Origin: Pseudomonas oryzihabitans
GTDB lineage: Bacteria > Pseudomonadota > Gammaproteobacteria > Pseudomonadales > Pseudomonadaceae
DNA: 64,000 bases
NCBI RefSeq assembly: GCF_024652905.1
Contig: NZ_CP102428.1
Coordinates: 4,812,596 to 4,876,595 of the forward strand
Direction of reading: 5' to 3'
Positions within the stretch are counted from its first letter, which is position 1. Each line of letters starts with the position of its first letter. Below, in pieces: positions 32,263 to 40,310 of the stretch. Below the pieces are notes generated by a model. That model was not told where the DNA came from. It made no database searches and saw nothing but the letters and a program-made list of their open reading frames with translations. The translations under genes and the position numbers were made by a program.

Positions 32263-33714
32263 TCAGACCAGCAGGTCGCCCACGCGGTACATCTTCATGG
32301 TGTTGGTGCCGTCACGCTTGGTGTAGCTGTCGCCCTTGGTCAGGATGACCCAGTCACCGTGCTCGACGATGCCGCGCTTGAGCAGCTCGTCCACCGCCGC
32401 CTGGCTCACCTTGTTCGCCGGCATGGTGGTCGGGTCGAAGGGGATGGTGTGCACGTTGCGGAACAGCGCGGTGCGGGCCTGGGTGGCGCGGCTCGAGGCG
32501 AAGGAGAAGATCGGCACCGAGGAGCGCAGGCGCGACATGATCAGCGGGGTGTAGCCGGTGTCGGTCAGGCTGATGATGGCCTTCACGCCCGGGAAGTGGT
32601 TGGCCACATAGATGGAGGCCAGGGCGATACTCTCGTCCCACCGGGTGAAGGTATGGCCCAGGCGGTGGCTGGACAGCTTGCTGGTGGGCTGCTTCTCGGC
32701 ACCGACGCAGACGCGCGCCATGGCTTTGACCGCTTCCACCGGGTACTGGCCGGCGGCGCTCTCGGCGGAGAGCATCACGGCATCGGTGTTGTCCAGTACG
32801 GCGTTGGCCACGTCTGAGACTTCCGCGCGGGTCGGCATGGGGCTGCTGATCATTGACTCCATCATCTGGGTCGCGGTGATCACCGCCTTGTTGAGGCGAC
32901 GGGCGTGGGAAATGATGCGCTTCTGGATGCCCACCAGCTCGGCATCACCGATTTCCACGCCCAGGTCGCCCCGGGCCACCATCACGGCATCGCTGGCGTG
33001 GATCAGGCCGTCCAGCGCTTCGTCGTCGGCCACGGCTTCGGCGCGTTCGATCTTGGCCACCAGCCAGGACTTGCCGCCGGCGGCTTCCATCAGGCGTCGG
33101 GCTTCGTGCATGTCTTCGGCGTCACGCGGGAAGGACACGGCCAGGTAGTCGACCTCCATGGAGGCGGCCAGCTTGATGTCTTCGCGGTCCTTGTCGGTCA
33201 GCGCCGGGGCGGTGAGGCCGCCGCCACGCCGGTTGATGCCCTTGTGATCGGACAGCGGGCCGCCGATCAGGGTGGTGCAATGCAGTTCGGTGGCGGTCAT
33301 GCCTTCCACGCGCAGGACCACGCGGCCATCGTCCAGCAGCAGTTCGTCACCCACGCGGCAGTCGGTGACCAGGCCCGGGTAGTCGATGCCGACCACTTCT
33401 TCGGTGCCTTCGGTGCGGGGATGGGCGATGGACAGGCGGAAGGGATCGCCGACCTTGAGTTCGATGCGCTTGTTGACGAACTTGGCGATGCGGATCTTCG
33501 GACCCTGGAGGTCGCCGAGCAGGGCGACATGGCGACCGTGCTTGGCGGCGAGATCCCGTACCAGCTGACCACGAGCCCGGTGCTCGTCGGGCGTGCCATG
33601 CGAGAAGTTCAGGCGGGCGACGTCGATGCCGGCGATGATGAGCTGCTCGAGGACTTCCGGAGAATTGCTGGCCGGGCCCAGGGTGGCGACGATCTTGGTA
33701 CGGCGATAAATCAT
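32263..33714 (-). CDS. pykA: pyruvate kinase
   Basis: A 483-residue pyruvate kinase, the last step of glycolysis and of the Entner-Doudoroff route in Pseudomonas. Motifs: RRTKIVATLGPAS at the N-terminus, DLQGPKIRI, the catalytic VAKIERAEAV lysine block, MVARGDLGVEI and the ATQMMESMI substrate/cation loop. The C-terminal allosteric domain is complete. It is a monocistronic gene with an inverted repeat in the region upstream of its start. The sequence fits PykA better than PykF. Confidence 0.96.
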   Translation of the reverse strand: MIYRRTKIVATLGPASNSPEVLEQLIIAGIDVARLNFSHGTPDEHRARGQLVRDLAAKHGRHVALLGDLQGPKIRIAKFVNKRIELKVGDPFRLSIAHPRTEGTEEVVGIDYPGLVTDCRVGDELLLDDGRVVLRVEGMTATELHCTTLIGGPLSDHKGINRRGGGLTAPALTDKDREDIKLAASMEVDYLAVSFPRDAEDMHEARRLMEAAGGKSWLVAKIERAEAVADDEALDGLIHASDAVMVARGDLGVEIGDAELVGIQKRIISHARRLNKAVITATQMMESMISSPMPTRAEVSDVANAVLDNTDAVMLSAESAAGQYPVEAVKAMARVCVGAEKQPTSKLSSHRLGHTFTRWDESIALASIYVANHFPGVKAIISLTDTGYTPLIMSRLRSSVPIFSFASSRATQARTALFRNVHTIPFDPTTMPANKVSQAAVDELLKRGIVEHGDWVILTKGDSYTKRDGTNTMKMYRVGDLLV

Positions 33715-33744
33715 GCAGTCTTTCCTTTAGCGGATTGCAATCAT

Positions 33745-33862
33745 GAGTCGACGCCTCGGAACCTGTTCACGATCTGCTGCGCGTCGGCCAAACGGCGTTG
33801 GAAATGCCTTGTTTGTCTCTAGCTCGCGAGAGCGTGAACAGGTGCTCGGCGCCGAGTCGACG
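33745..33862. repeat. 118-bp intergenic inverted repeat (MITE-like candidate)
   Basis: Between pykA and the lipoprotein gene, ACCTGTTCACG (33761-33771) is repeated inverted as CGTGAACAGGT (33833-33843). Outside this pair, both ends carry GAGTCGACG-like sequence (GTCGAC at 33747 and 33856) and CCTCGG/CTCGGC-like stretches. The arms frame ~60 bases of non-coding sequence. This looks like a small intergenic repeat element of the kind found in many Pseudomonas genomes, but only one copy is visible here. Confidence 0.4.
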
Positions 33863-34000
33863 TAGAACACGGAGCGCACCTCATTGTAGCGCTGTCGCGT
33901 GGCCAGCACATGACGGCTTTTCGCAGCTCTGTCACACCAATGGTCGTTTGCCCTCAAGAAGCGGGCCCCGGCGCCGATCTAGCGAACAGGAGGACTTTTC

Positions 34001-34387
34001 ATGCGCCCTTATCTCTGCCTGTTCCTGCTGTTCGGCCTCAGCGGCTGCACCAGCGTTTCGATGAATTCCTATCTGGATGCCGCCTATAAATCCTACAGCG
34101 AAGGCGACTGCACCAATGCTCTGCTGCAGATCTCCCAGGCTGAGCGCAAAGGCCGGGCACGGCCCTGGCTGCAACCGGAGTTTTCCATGCTGCGCGGCCA
34201 GTGCCTGGAGCAGCAGCAACTGTACGCCGACGCGGCCCAGACCTATCGTTTCATCCAGGTCCGTTTTCCGGCCAGCGAATACGCCTATCGGGCCCAGGCC
34301 CGACTGGACACCCTGCGCCAATTGGGGCTAGATGGCGGAACGGCCGTTGCGACGCCCCAGCCGGTGCGAAAACTACCGCAGCGCTGA
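34001..34387 (+). CDS. small TPR-like lipoprotein
   Basis: A 128-residue lipoprotein with the signal MRPYLCLFLLFGLSGC (acylated C16, then Thr, consistent with outer-membrane sorting). The mature part is helical, with a TPR-like repeat: YLDAAYKSYSEGDCTNALLQIS and LYADAAQTYRFIQVRFPAS, resembling BamD/YbgF-type repeats. AGGAGG lies 7 bases before the ATG. It is followed after 56 bases by the PilZ gene, possibly in one transcript. The function is unknown; a scaffolding role in the envelope is a reasonable guess. Confidence 0.8.
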   Translation: MRPYLCLFLLFGLSGCTSVSMNSYLDAAYKSYSEGDCTNALLQISQAERKGRARPWLQPEFSMLRGQCLEQQQLYADAAQTYRFIQVRFPASEYAYRAQARLDTLRQLGLDGGTAVATPQPVRKLPQR

Positions 34388-34443
34388 GCTTTCCAGGACG
34401 TTGTCGGTAACGTGGCTTTACCGTGTGCAGGATGAATCGCACC

Positions 34444-34806
34444 ATGACTCAGAATCGTCGTATCGAGCGCCACCAGCTGCCCTACTATCTGAAGGTGTTC
34501 AACCGCTTCACCGACAAGCCCATGGGCTACATCGGCAACATTTCCCGCGAGGGACTGCTGATGATCAGCCAGTTGCCCATGCTGGTGAATGCGCGCTTCG
34601 AGCTCCGCCTGAAGATTCCGGGCCAGGACGGCCAGCTGCACTTCGTCGACTTCGACGCCCGTTGCCAATGGAGTCATGAAGACGTGACGCCGGGCAACTA
34701 TGACTCGGGTTTCAGCGTCGCCGAACCGCCAGCCGAATTCGCCGAGTTGATCGGCGTACTGCAGCACTATTTCACCTTCGGCCGCCTTTCTCAGTCGGCG
34801 ATCTGA
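34444..34806 (+). CDS. PilZ-domain c-di-GMP binding protein
   Basis: A 120-residue single-domain PilZ protein. The c-di-GMP binding residues are present as RRIERHQL (RxxxR-type) near residue 5 and NISREGLLM (the [D/N]xSxxG motif) about 25 residues later. The start at 34444 gives the motif at the usual distance from the N-terminus; GTG 34423 or ATG 34432 are alternatives. Its 3' end overlaps the convergent vWA-like gene by 16 bases. P. aeruginosa, to my knowledge, has a comparable PilZ gene in this neighbourhood. Confidence 0.87.
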   Translation: MTQNRRIERHQLPYYLKVFNRFTDKPMGYIGNISREGLLMISQLPMLVNARFELRLKIPGQDGQLHFVDFDARCQWSHEDVTPGNYDSGFSVAEPPAEFAELIGVLQHYFTFGRLSQSAI

Positions 34807-35603
34807 TTTCGCTCGCCGGCGTTCCACAGCTGCAGCAGGCGAACGGGTAGATCCGCTGTTTCGCTGAGGGGCAGCCGGCGAATTCCTCGTCGCTCCAGAC
34901 GCGCGGCCATTCTCTCGCTTTCAATGCTGGTCTGCCAGGCTGCGGCATAGCGACGGGCATCGCGCCAGGTGCGGATGTCGCCAGGCTCTGCCATCTGCCG
35001 TAGCGCGGTGTCGACCAGCCAGAGCTGCAGGCCGCGCCGGGCCAGCTCCAGCCGCGCGAGCCAAGCCACCAGGCTGTCATCGAGCGGTGCCATGACTACC
35101 AGGACACTGCCGGGCTGCGCCTGGCGGCAGAGCCGTGTCAGCGCCGCCTTGAGGTCGGCCGTCGCATCTGCAGTCAGCTCCGGCAGGGCGGCTGGCGTGA
35201 AGGGACGATCAGGCGTGGCGGCCACCAGCAGGCGCAGTTCGGGATCGAGGCCATAGAGCCGCACCTCATTGCCACTGGCTGCCAGGGCCCGCCAGAAGCT
35301 CAGCGCCTGGTGGTGGTCTTCGGGCCGGCCGGCTTTTCCTTGTCCTGGCGTAGCCATGTCGGCGATCAGCAGGTGCAGGGTGGTGTCCGCCCGCAGGCGT
35401 GCCCGAGATGCAGGCGCGAGAGGCGACGGATGCCCCCTGGTCCCCAGCCGGCGGGCGTTCAGCCATTCGAGGACGGCCAGCCCCAGCAGCAGCAGAGCGC
35501 CGGTCGCGGGCAGCCCTTGCCAGCGCAGGGGCGCCAATCCCCCTAGGATCAGGCTCAGCAGCGCCAGGGCGACCAGCGCCAGCGGCAGGCGGCGCCGGAT
35601 CAT
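34791..35603 (-). CDS. membrane protein with degenerate vWA-like domain (MoxR partner)
   Basis: A 270-residue protein with two N-terminal hydrophobic helices (residues ~6-26 and ~31-48), then a Rossmann-like domain whose order (LHLLIADMATPG, ALAASGNEVRLYGLD, SVLVVMAPLDDS, GLQLWLVDT) resembles a von Willebrand A fold as in DUF58 proteins. The metal site DxSxS reads D82-M-A-T-P and the DUF58 GDxxRxIxW signature is not seen, so it is either degenerate or a different branch. It starts by ATGA overlap with the MoxR-type gene, the classic partner. The DUF58 relation is inference. Confidence 0.6.
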   Translation of the reverse strand: MIRRRLPLALVALALLSLILGGLAPLRWQGLPATGALLLLGLAVLEWLNARRLGTRGHPSPLAPASRARLRADTTLHLLIADMATPGQGKAGRPEDHHQALSFWRALAASGNEVRLYGLDPELRLLVAATPDRPFTPAALPELTADATADLKAALTRLCRQAQPGSVLVVMAPLDDSLVAWLARLELARRGLQLWLVDTALRQMAEPGDIRTWRDARRYAAAWQTSIESERMAARLERRGIRRLPLSETADLPVRLLQLWNAGERNQIAD

Positions 35604-36595
35604 GGGCGCGGTGCCGGACACTGTCCCAGCAGCTTGAGGATCTGGCCGTCCAGGCTGTCGCCTTCGAATTCGCGCTCCGGCGTCAGCCGCAGGCGCAGAC
35701 GCAACACGGCGGGCAGCAGGGAGCGCACATCCTCGGGCGTCACACTGTCGCCACCGCGGAGGAAGGCCTGGGCCTGGGCGAGCCGTAGCAAGGCCTGGGC
35801 GGCGCGCGGTCCGGCGCCCTGCTCGAAGGCCGGCCACTCCCGGGTGAGACGGATCAAGCGCACGGCATGATCGAGGATCGGCTCCGCCGCCGGGATCCCT
35901 GCCACCAGCCGCTGCAGGGCTGGCAGATCGCGCGCCTGCAGCAGCGGGCGCAGGGCTGCCGCTTCCAGGGGATCGGTGTGACCCTGTTGCACGGCCTGGC
36001 GCAGGGCGGCGAGTTCCTGGCCTTCCGCCGGCCACTCGAGCCGCAGTTGCACCAGGAAGCGATCCCGCAGCGCCAGGGGCAGGTCGCTGCCGGGGCTGCG
36101 GGTGGCGATCACCATGAAGGGCGTGGGCAGCGGTACCTGGCGGCCTTCCAGGCTCAGCTGGCGACCTTGCAGGGCGTCGTCCAGCAGATTGAGGACCGGT
36201 GGCGGAGCCCGGTGCAGGTCTTCGAGCAGCACCAGGGAATTGAACAGCGGGCCCCGGCGCAGGCGGGCGCTGTCGCTGCCGGCGTCCATGACGATTTCGC
36301 CCGCCACCTCGCCAGGCGTCAGCGCCGGATGGCAGCGCAGTCGGGCGAACCCGGCATCCAGGCTGGCGGCCAGGGCGCGGGCCAGCAGCGTCTTGCCCGC
36401 GCCGGTCGGCCCTTCCAGCAGCAGATGACCGCCCGCCAGCAGGGTGGCGAGCAGGCCTTCCACGGCGGCGTCCTGCTGCGGCAGCACCTTGAGCAGCGCC
36501 TGCCGCAGGGCCTGCAGCCGGGTCAGGGCGCGGGCCTTGACGCCGGTTTCGCCAGGGTCCGCTTGAGCGGCGTCAGGAGGGTAGCTGTCGGTCAT
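35600..36595 (-). CDS. MoxR family AAA+ ATPase with altered Walker B and sensor 1
   Basis: A 331-residue MoxR-type AAA+ protein. Walker A is canonical (GPTGAGKT, residues 62-69). Walker B, usually LLADEINRAPP, reads LVLLEDLHRAPP (E125-D126), so the acid pair is inverted. Sensor 1, usually ATQNP, reads ATRSP (164-168), without the asparagine. The segment before DRF is shorter than usual. MoxR proteins act as chaperones with vWA-domain proteins. The start at 36595 (MTDSYPP) lies 23 bases inside the upstream DUF4350 gene. Whether it still hydrolyses ATP is uncertain. Confidence 0.85.
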   Translation of the reverse strand: MTDSYPPDAAQADPGETGVKARALTRLQALRQALLKVLPQQDAAVEGLLATLLAGGHLLLEGPTGAGKTLLARALAASLDAGFARLRCHPALTPGEVAGEIVMDAGSDSARLRRGPLFNSLVLLEDLHRAPPPVLNLLDDALQGRQLSLEGRQVPLPTPFMVIATRSPGSDLPLALRDRFLVQLRLEWPAEGQELAALRQAVQQGHTDPLEAAALRPLLQARDLPALQRLVAGIPAAEPILDHAVRLIRLTREWPAFEQGAGPRAAQALLRLAQAQAFLRGGDSVTPEDVRSLLPAVLRLRLRLTPEREFEGDSLDGQILKLLGQCPAPRP

Positions 36596-37790
36596 CGGAA
36601 GTCCTCGGGAACGGGGGGCACAGGGCCAGGCGCAACAGGCGCAGCTGGGCGATGCGACGGGTGAAGTCACGAGCGGAAAGGCGCGTCGGGCTGGGGCGCA
36701 TCGCCTCGCCCACTGCGCGGGTACTCAGGCCGCTCAGCCGCGCAAGATGCTGCCAGCGCTCGGCCACGCCCTGGTCGGCGAGTTCGGGACGGCGGCGCTG
36801 CAGCTCGCGCTGGATGTCGCGCTGCAGAATGGCGATCAATTCGGGCCAGCGCTCGGGGTCGCGACGAGGTGCCGGATCCCGCTGCCGGCGTCTCAGCCAG
36901 AGTCCCGTTGCCAGCGTCACCAGCAGAAGCGCCAGGCCATAGCGTTGCAAGGCCGCTAGCCACAGCGGGACCGGCGGCGCGGGAGCGATCAGGGTCACCG
37001 GCGCGCCTTGGGTCAGATACCACAGCAGCCAGGCATTGTCGTACTGGCCGAGGTGGGCATTGCTCCAGAGGTCGGTGTCCGACAGCAGGGTCACGCTGCC
37101 ATCGCCCCAGGGCAGCATCAGCATATGGGTGGCGCTGGTGCTGCTGGCCCAGGCCAGCGCCTGGTCGCCGACATCGAACAGGTGGCGACTGTCGTCGAAG
37201 CCGAGATAGGCGGGGGCATCGTCCTCGGCGAGATAGAGCTGGGTCAGATTGGGCCAGAGTGGCAGCGCCATGATCGGCGGGGCGGCGCCGCCCAGCTCGC
37301 GGGTCGGCATGGGACGCACGCCCAGGGTCGCGCTGAGCGCCAGGGTGCTGTCATCGGCGACGGCCACCAGATGGCCGCCCGCTTCGACCCAGTCCAGCAA
37401 CGCCTGGGCCTGGGAATCCGCCAGCGGTGGGTTGCCGGCCAGCCAGAGTCTGACGCCTGCGGCGGGTAGTTCGTCGAGTTGCTCGGATTGGCCGCGTTGC
37501 ACCCGGCTGCCGAAGTGCTGCAGGTAGGCGACCGCCAGGGCCTGGGGATCGGCGTTGCTGCTGCTGGCGAGCTGGGTGGCGAGCTGGCGGGCGGTGTGGC
37601 TGTCGAGTCCCTGATGGGTCAGGCGCAGGCTGGCCGGGCCGCTGTCGGCCTGCGGCGGCAGGGGGCAGGACAGCGGCTCCTGTTGGGCCAGGCAGGCCAG
37701 CGACAGGGTCAGCGCCCAGACGGCGGCACCCAGGCGTGCGGCGATACCTCGGCACCTGGAGCGAGCGGAGAGCCGATCGACTGAACGCAT
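36573..37790 (-). CDS. DUF4350 domain membrane protein
   Basis: A 405-residue protein. An N-terminal signal sequence (VWALTLSLACLA) is followed by a periplasmic DUF4350/GATase-like domain (residues ~40-270, with LLDWVEAGGHLVAVADD and VTLLSDTDLWSNAHLGQYDNA), a transmembrane helix (YGLALLLVTLATGLWL, near 285-300) and a ~100-residue cytoplasmic tail rich in arginine. DUF4350 genes usually travel with MoxR and DUF58 genes, as here. It is first in this three-gene operon, opposite sbcB. Confidence 0.83.
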   Translation of the reverse strand: MRSVDRLSARSRCRGIAARLGAAVWALTLSLACLAQQEPLSCPLPPQADSGPASLRLTHQGLDSHTARQLATQLASSSNADPQALAVAYLQHFGSRVQRGQSEQLDELPAAGVRLWLAGNPPLADSQAQALLDWVEAGGHLVAVADDSTLALSATLGVRPMPTRELGGAAPPIMALPLWPNLTQLYLAEDDAPAYLGFDDSRHLFDVGDQALAWASSTSATHMLMLPWGDGSVTLLSDTDLWSNAHLGQYDNAWLLWYLTQGAPVTLIAPAPPVPLWLAALQRYGLALLLVTLATGLWLRRRQRDPAPRRDPERWPELIAILQRDIQRELQRRRPELADQGVAERWQHLARLSGLSTRAVGEAMRPSPTRLSARDFTRRIAQLRLLRLALCPPFPRTSDDRQLPS

Positions 37791-37899
37791 GGGAAGAGAG
37801 GATACGCGGGTAGACAGACGCCAGAGCCTAGCGGGTGGGGGCGCTCGGGAGCAAGGCGCACGACGATGCTAGACTGCGCCGATTCTAGGGGAGGGCGGT

Positions 37900-39354
37900 G
37901 TGACGCAAAGTATCTTCTGGTACGACTTCGAGACCACGGGGATCGATCCACGGCGGGATCGACCGCTGCAGGTGGCCGGGGTGCGTACCGATCTGGACCT
38001 CAACGAAATCGAGGCGCCGCTCAATCTGCATTGCCGGTTGAGCGAGGATGTCCTGCCACATCCGGCGGCCTGCCTGGTCACCGGGATCCTGCCGGCCACC
38101 CTGCAGCGGCTGGGGCTGCGCGAGCGCGACTTCGTCCAGCGCCTGCACGAGGAGCTGCGGCGTCCCAACACCTGCACGGTCGGCTACAACAACCTGAGAT
38201 TCGACGACGAAATGGTGCGGCACAGCCTGTACCGCAACTTTCATGATCCCTATGCCCGCGAATGGCAGCAGGGCAACAGTCGCTGGGATGTACTCGGTCT
38301 GATCCGGGCGCTCTATGCCTTTCGCCCGGAGAGCCTGAGCTGGCCGCAGGAGGAGCAGCGCGTTTCCCTGCGCCTGGATCGCCTGACCGTCGCCAATGGC
38401 ATCGACCATGCCCAGGCCCATGACGCCCTGGCGGACGTCCGCGCGACCCTGGCCCTGGCGCGCCTGGTCAAGCAGCGGCAGCCCAGGCTCTACGACTATC
38501 TCTGGACGCAGCGTCAGAAAAAGGCAGCGCTGACGCGTATTCGTCTGCTCGAACCTCTGTTGCATGTCTCTGGGCGCTTCAGCGCCGAGCGGCACTTTCT
38601 GGCCCCCGTCCTGCCGTTGGCCTGGCATCCGGTCAATCGCAATGCGCTGATCGTCTGTGATCTTGGTCTGGCGCCGGAGCCGTTGCTGGAACTGGACGTC
38701 GAGGCCCTGCGCGAACGCCTCTATACCCGGCGGGAGGCGCTGGCCGAGGGTGAACTACCGGTACCGCTCAAGCTGGTACAGATCAACAAGTGTCCGATTC
38801 TAGCGCCCTTCAGCGTGCTGCGCCCGGTGGATACGGAGCGCCTGCAGTTCGATCTGGCAGCCGTCTGGCGGCGCGTCCGGCAACTGCTCGACCAGCGTGC
38901 GCACTGGCAACCCAAGGTGCATGCACTCTATGCCGAGGCGTCCGGCTTTCCAGCGCAAGAACAGGATGCCGAATTGAGACTGTACGACGGCTTCATCTCT
39001 GCCCAGGAACGGCAACTCTGCGAGCAAGTTCAGCAGTGTCCGGCGGAGCAACTTGGCAGTCGAACGTGGGCGTTCCAGGACGAGCGGCATCCCGAGCTGT
39101 TCTTTCGTTATCGAGCGCGCAACTTTTCCGAGTTGCTGACGGCGGAAGAGGGTGCCCGTTGGCGGCAATTCTGTCGGCAGCGACTGCTGGGTGAAGACGG
39201 CCAAGGCCATATGACCTGCAAGCAGTTCCTCACCTTGACCGAACAACTGCGGTTTGAGGTCGCTGCTGATCTGGTGCCGATTATCGAGGCCTGGTCAGCC
39301 CATGTCAGGGGCGTGATGCAACACTTGGATAACCCCGTTATCGATGTGACATAA
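37900..39354 (+). CDS. sbcB: exodeoxyribonuclease I
   Basis: A 484-residue 3'-5' single-strand DNA exonuclease of the DnaQ (DEDDh) type, used in recombination and mismatch repair. The first acidic motif is WYDFETTG (D9, E11); the second is GYNNLRFDDEMVRH; the third is AHDALADVRAT with the catalytic histidine. After the nuclease domain come the SH3-like and helical domains that encircle DNA. The start is GTG 37900. Order sbcB-mvaT-purU is the Pseudomonas arrangement. Confidence 0.96.
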   Translation: MTQSIFWYDFETTGIDPRRDRPLQVAGVRTDLDLNEIEAPLNLHCRLSEDVLPHPAACLVTGILPATLQRLGLRERDFVQRLHEELRRPNTCTVGYNNLRFDDEMVRHSLYRNFHDPYAREWQQGNSRWDVLGLIRALYAFRPESLSWPQEEQRVSLRLDRLTVANGIDHAQAHDALADVRATLALARLVKQRQPRLYDYLWTQRQKKAALTRIRLLEPLLHVSGRFSAERHFLAPVLPLAWHPVNRNALIVCDLGLAPEPLLELDVEALRERLYTRREALAEGELPVPLKLVQINKCPILAPFSVLRPVDTERLQFDLAAVWRRVRQLLDQRAHWQPKVHALYAEASGFPAQEQDAELRLYDGFISAQERQLCEQVQQCPAEQLGSRTWAFQDERHPELFFRYRARNFSELLTAEEGARWRQFCRQRLLGEDGQGHMTCKQFLTLTEQLRFEVAADLVPIIEAWSAHVRGVMQHLDNPVIDVT

Positions 39355-39591
39355 AGTCGCGATAAACAGGCGTCGATCAGAGACCTTTGTTAACAGAAAA
39401 AGAGTCTGGACCACCACGTCGAGGACAGAATCCAGCCGGCTCTTTATTGCGGCAGCGCAGGCCAGGAGAGGGCCGTGATCAGGATCAAGGCGATTGGAGG
39501 GGCTGCCAACGCGAAGGAGCGGTGAAGACTGCAGAGACGGCGCCAGGGTTTAAAGCGGCGGAGCCCAAGCTAGCCGCGCACCACGCAGGCG

Positions 39592-39617
39592 AAAAAAAAA
39601 CGCCGGCTAGCCGGCGT
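39592..39617 (-). terminator. rho-independent terminator of mvaT
   Basis: The perfect palindrome CGCCGGCTAGCCGGCG (39601-39616) is followed, reading the minus strand, by nine T (A9 on the plus strand at 39592-39600). It lies 10 bases after the mvaT stop. On the plus strand the trailing sequence is only GTTTCTTCT, so read-through from sbcB would be stopped less well. Confidence 0.92.
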
Positions 39618-39626
39618 TTCTTCTGA

Positions 39627-40010
39627 TCAATCCAGCAGGGTTGCCCAGGATTCGACGTCGTCCGAACCCCACTTGGCTTTCCACTCTTTCAGGGTCTTGT
39701 GATTGCCACCCTTGGTTTCGATCACTTCGCCATTATGCGGATTCTTGTATTGCTTCACTTTACGAGCACGCTTGGGGGTATTGCCACTGCTGGACTTAGC
39801 AGTACGCGCCTGGCGTGCGGGCTTGGCTTCGGTATCGAGAATGCCGATGATGTCACGCAGGGATTTCTGATATTCACCCATCAGCGCGCGCAGTTTCTTT
39901 TCGAATTCCAGTTCGCGCTGCAGTTTGTCGTCCTCTTGCAGCGACTTCAGGCGCTCCTGCAGTTCCTTGATAGCTTCTTCGGTCTGACGATATTCGTTGA
40001 TGAGCGACAT
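39627..40010 (-). CDS. mvaT: H-NS-family xenogeneic silencer MvaT
   Basis: A 127-residue MvaT/MvaU-family nucleoid protein, which polymerises on AT-rich DNA and silences acquired genes in Pseudomonas. The N-terminus is the coiled-coil dimerisation region (EYRQTEEAIKELQERLKSLQ). A flexible basic linker (KPARQARTAKSSSGNTPKRA) leads to the DNA-binding domain with the KNPHNGEVIETKGGNHKTLK block, where the GGN and flanking lysines form the AT-pincer. It is monocistronic, with a good promoter and terminator. Confidence 0.96.
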   Translation of the reverse strand: MSLINEYRQTEEAIKELQERLKSLQEDDKLQRELEFEKKLRALMGEYQKSLRDIIGILDTEAKPARQARTAKSSSGNTPKRARKVKQYKNPHNGEVIETKGGNHKTLKEWKAKWGSDDVESWATLLD

Positions 40011-40055
40011 AAACGGCCTTTGTTCTGAGTGATGCAGAGATGAAAGTCTGGATCG

Positions 40056-40084
40056 ATCATAGATTGACTATCGGAATAAGTAAA
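40056..40084 (-). promoter_or_regulatory. probable mvaT promoter
   Basis: Reading the minus strand, TTTACT (40084-40079) and TATGAT (40061-40056) are 17 bases apart, ending 45 bases before the mvaT start. The surrounding DNA is locally AT-rich, which would also suit autoregulation by MvaT. The rest of the 300-base mvaT-purU gap shows no gene or obvious structure. Confidence 0.55.
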
Positions 40085-40310
40085 CGGTCCGAGTGGCAAG
40101 TCGATAATTAAGGCGGCGGTCGTCACAACAAGGGAATTACCAGGAGACGGGCAACTTTCGACCAGATGACAGTGGAACTTGTCCGCCATTACTTGTCCTT
40201 TGCAAAGTCTTTACCGTCGCCGTACAGCCATGTGCGGCAGTTCCTTGCGCCGCTCGACGCTGCCCGCGAGTGCGCCTAGAATGCAGCCCCTTTTCGTTCG
40301 AGGTTGTGCT

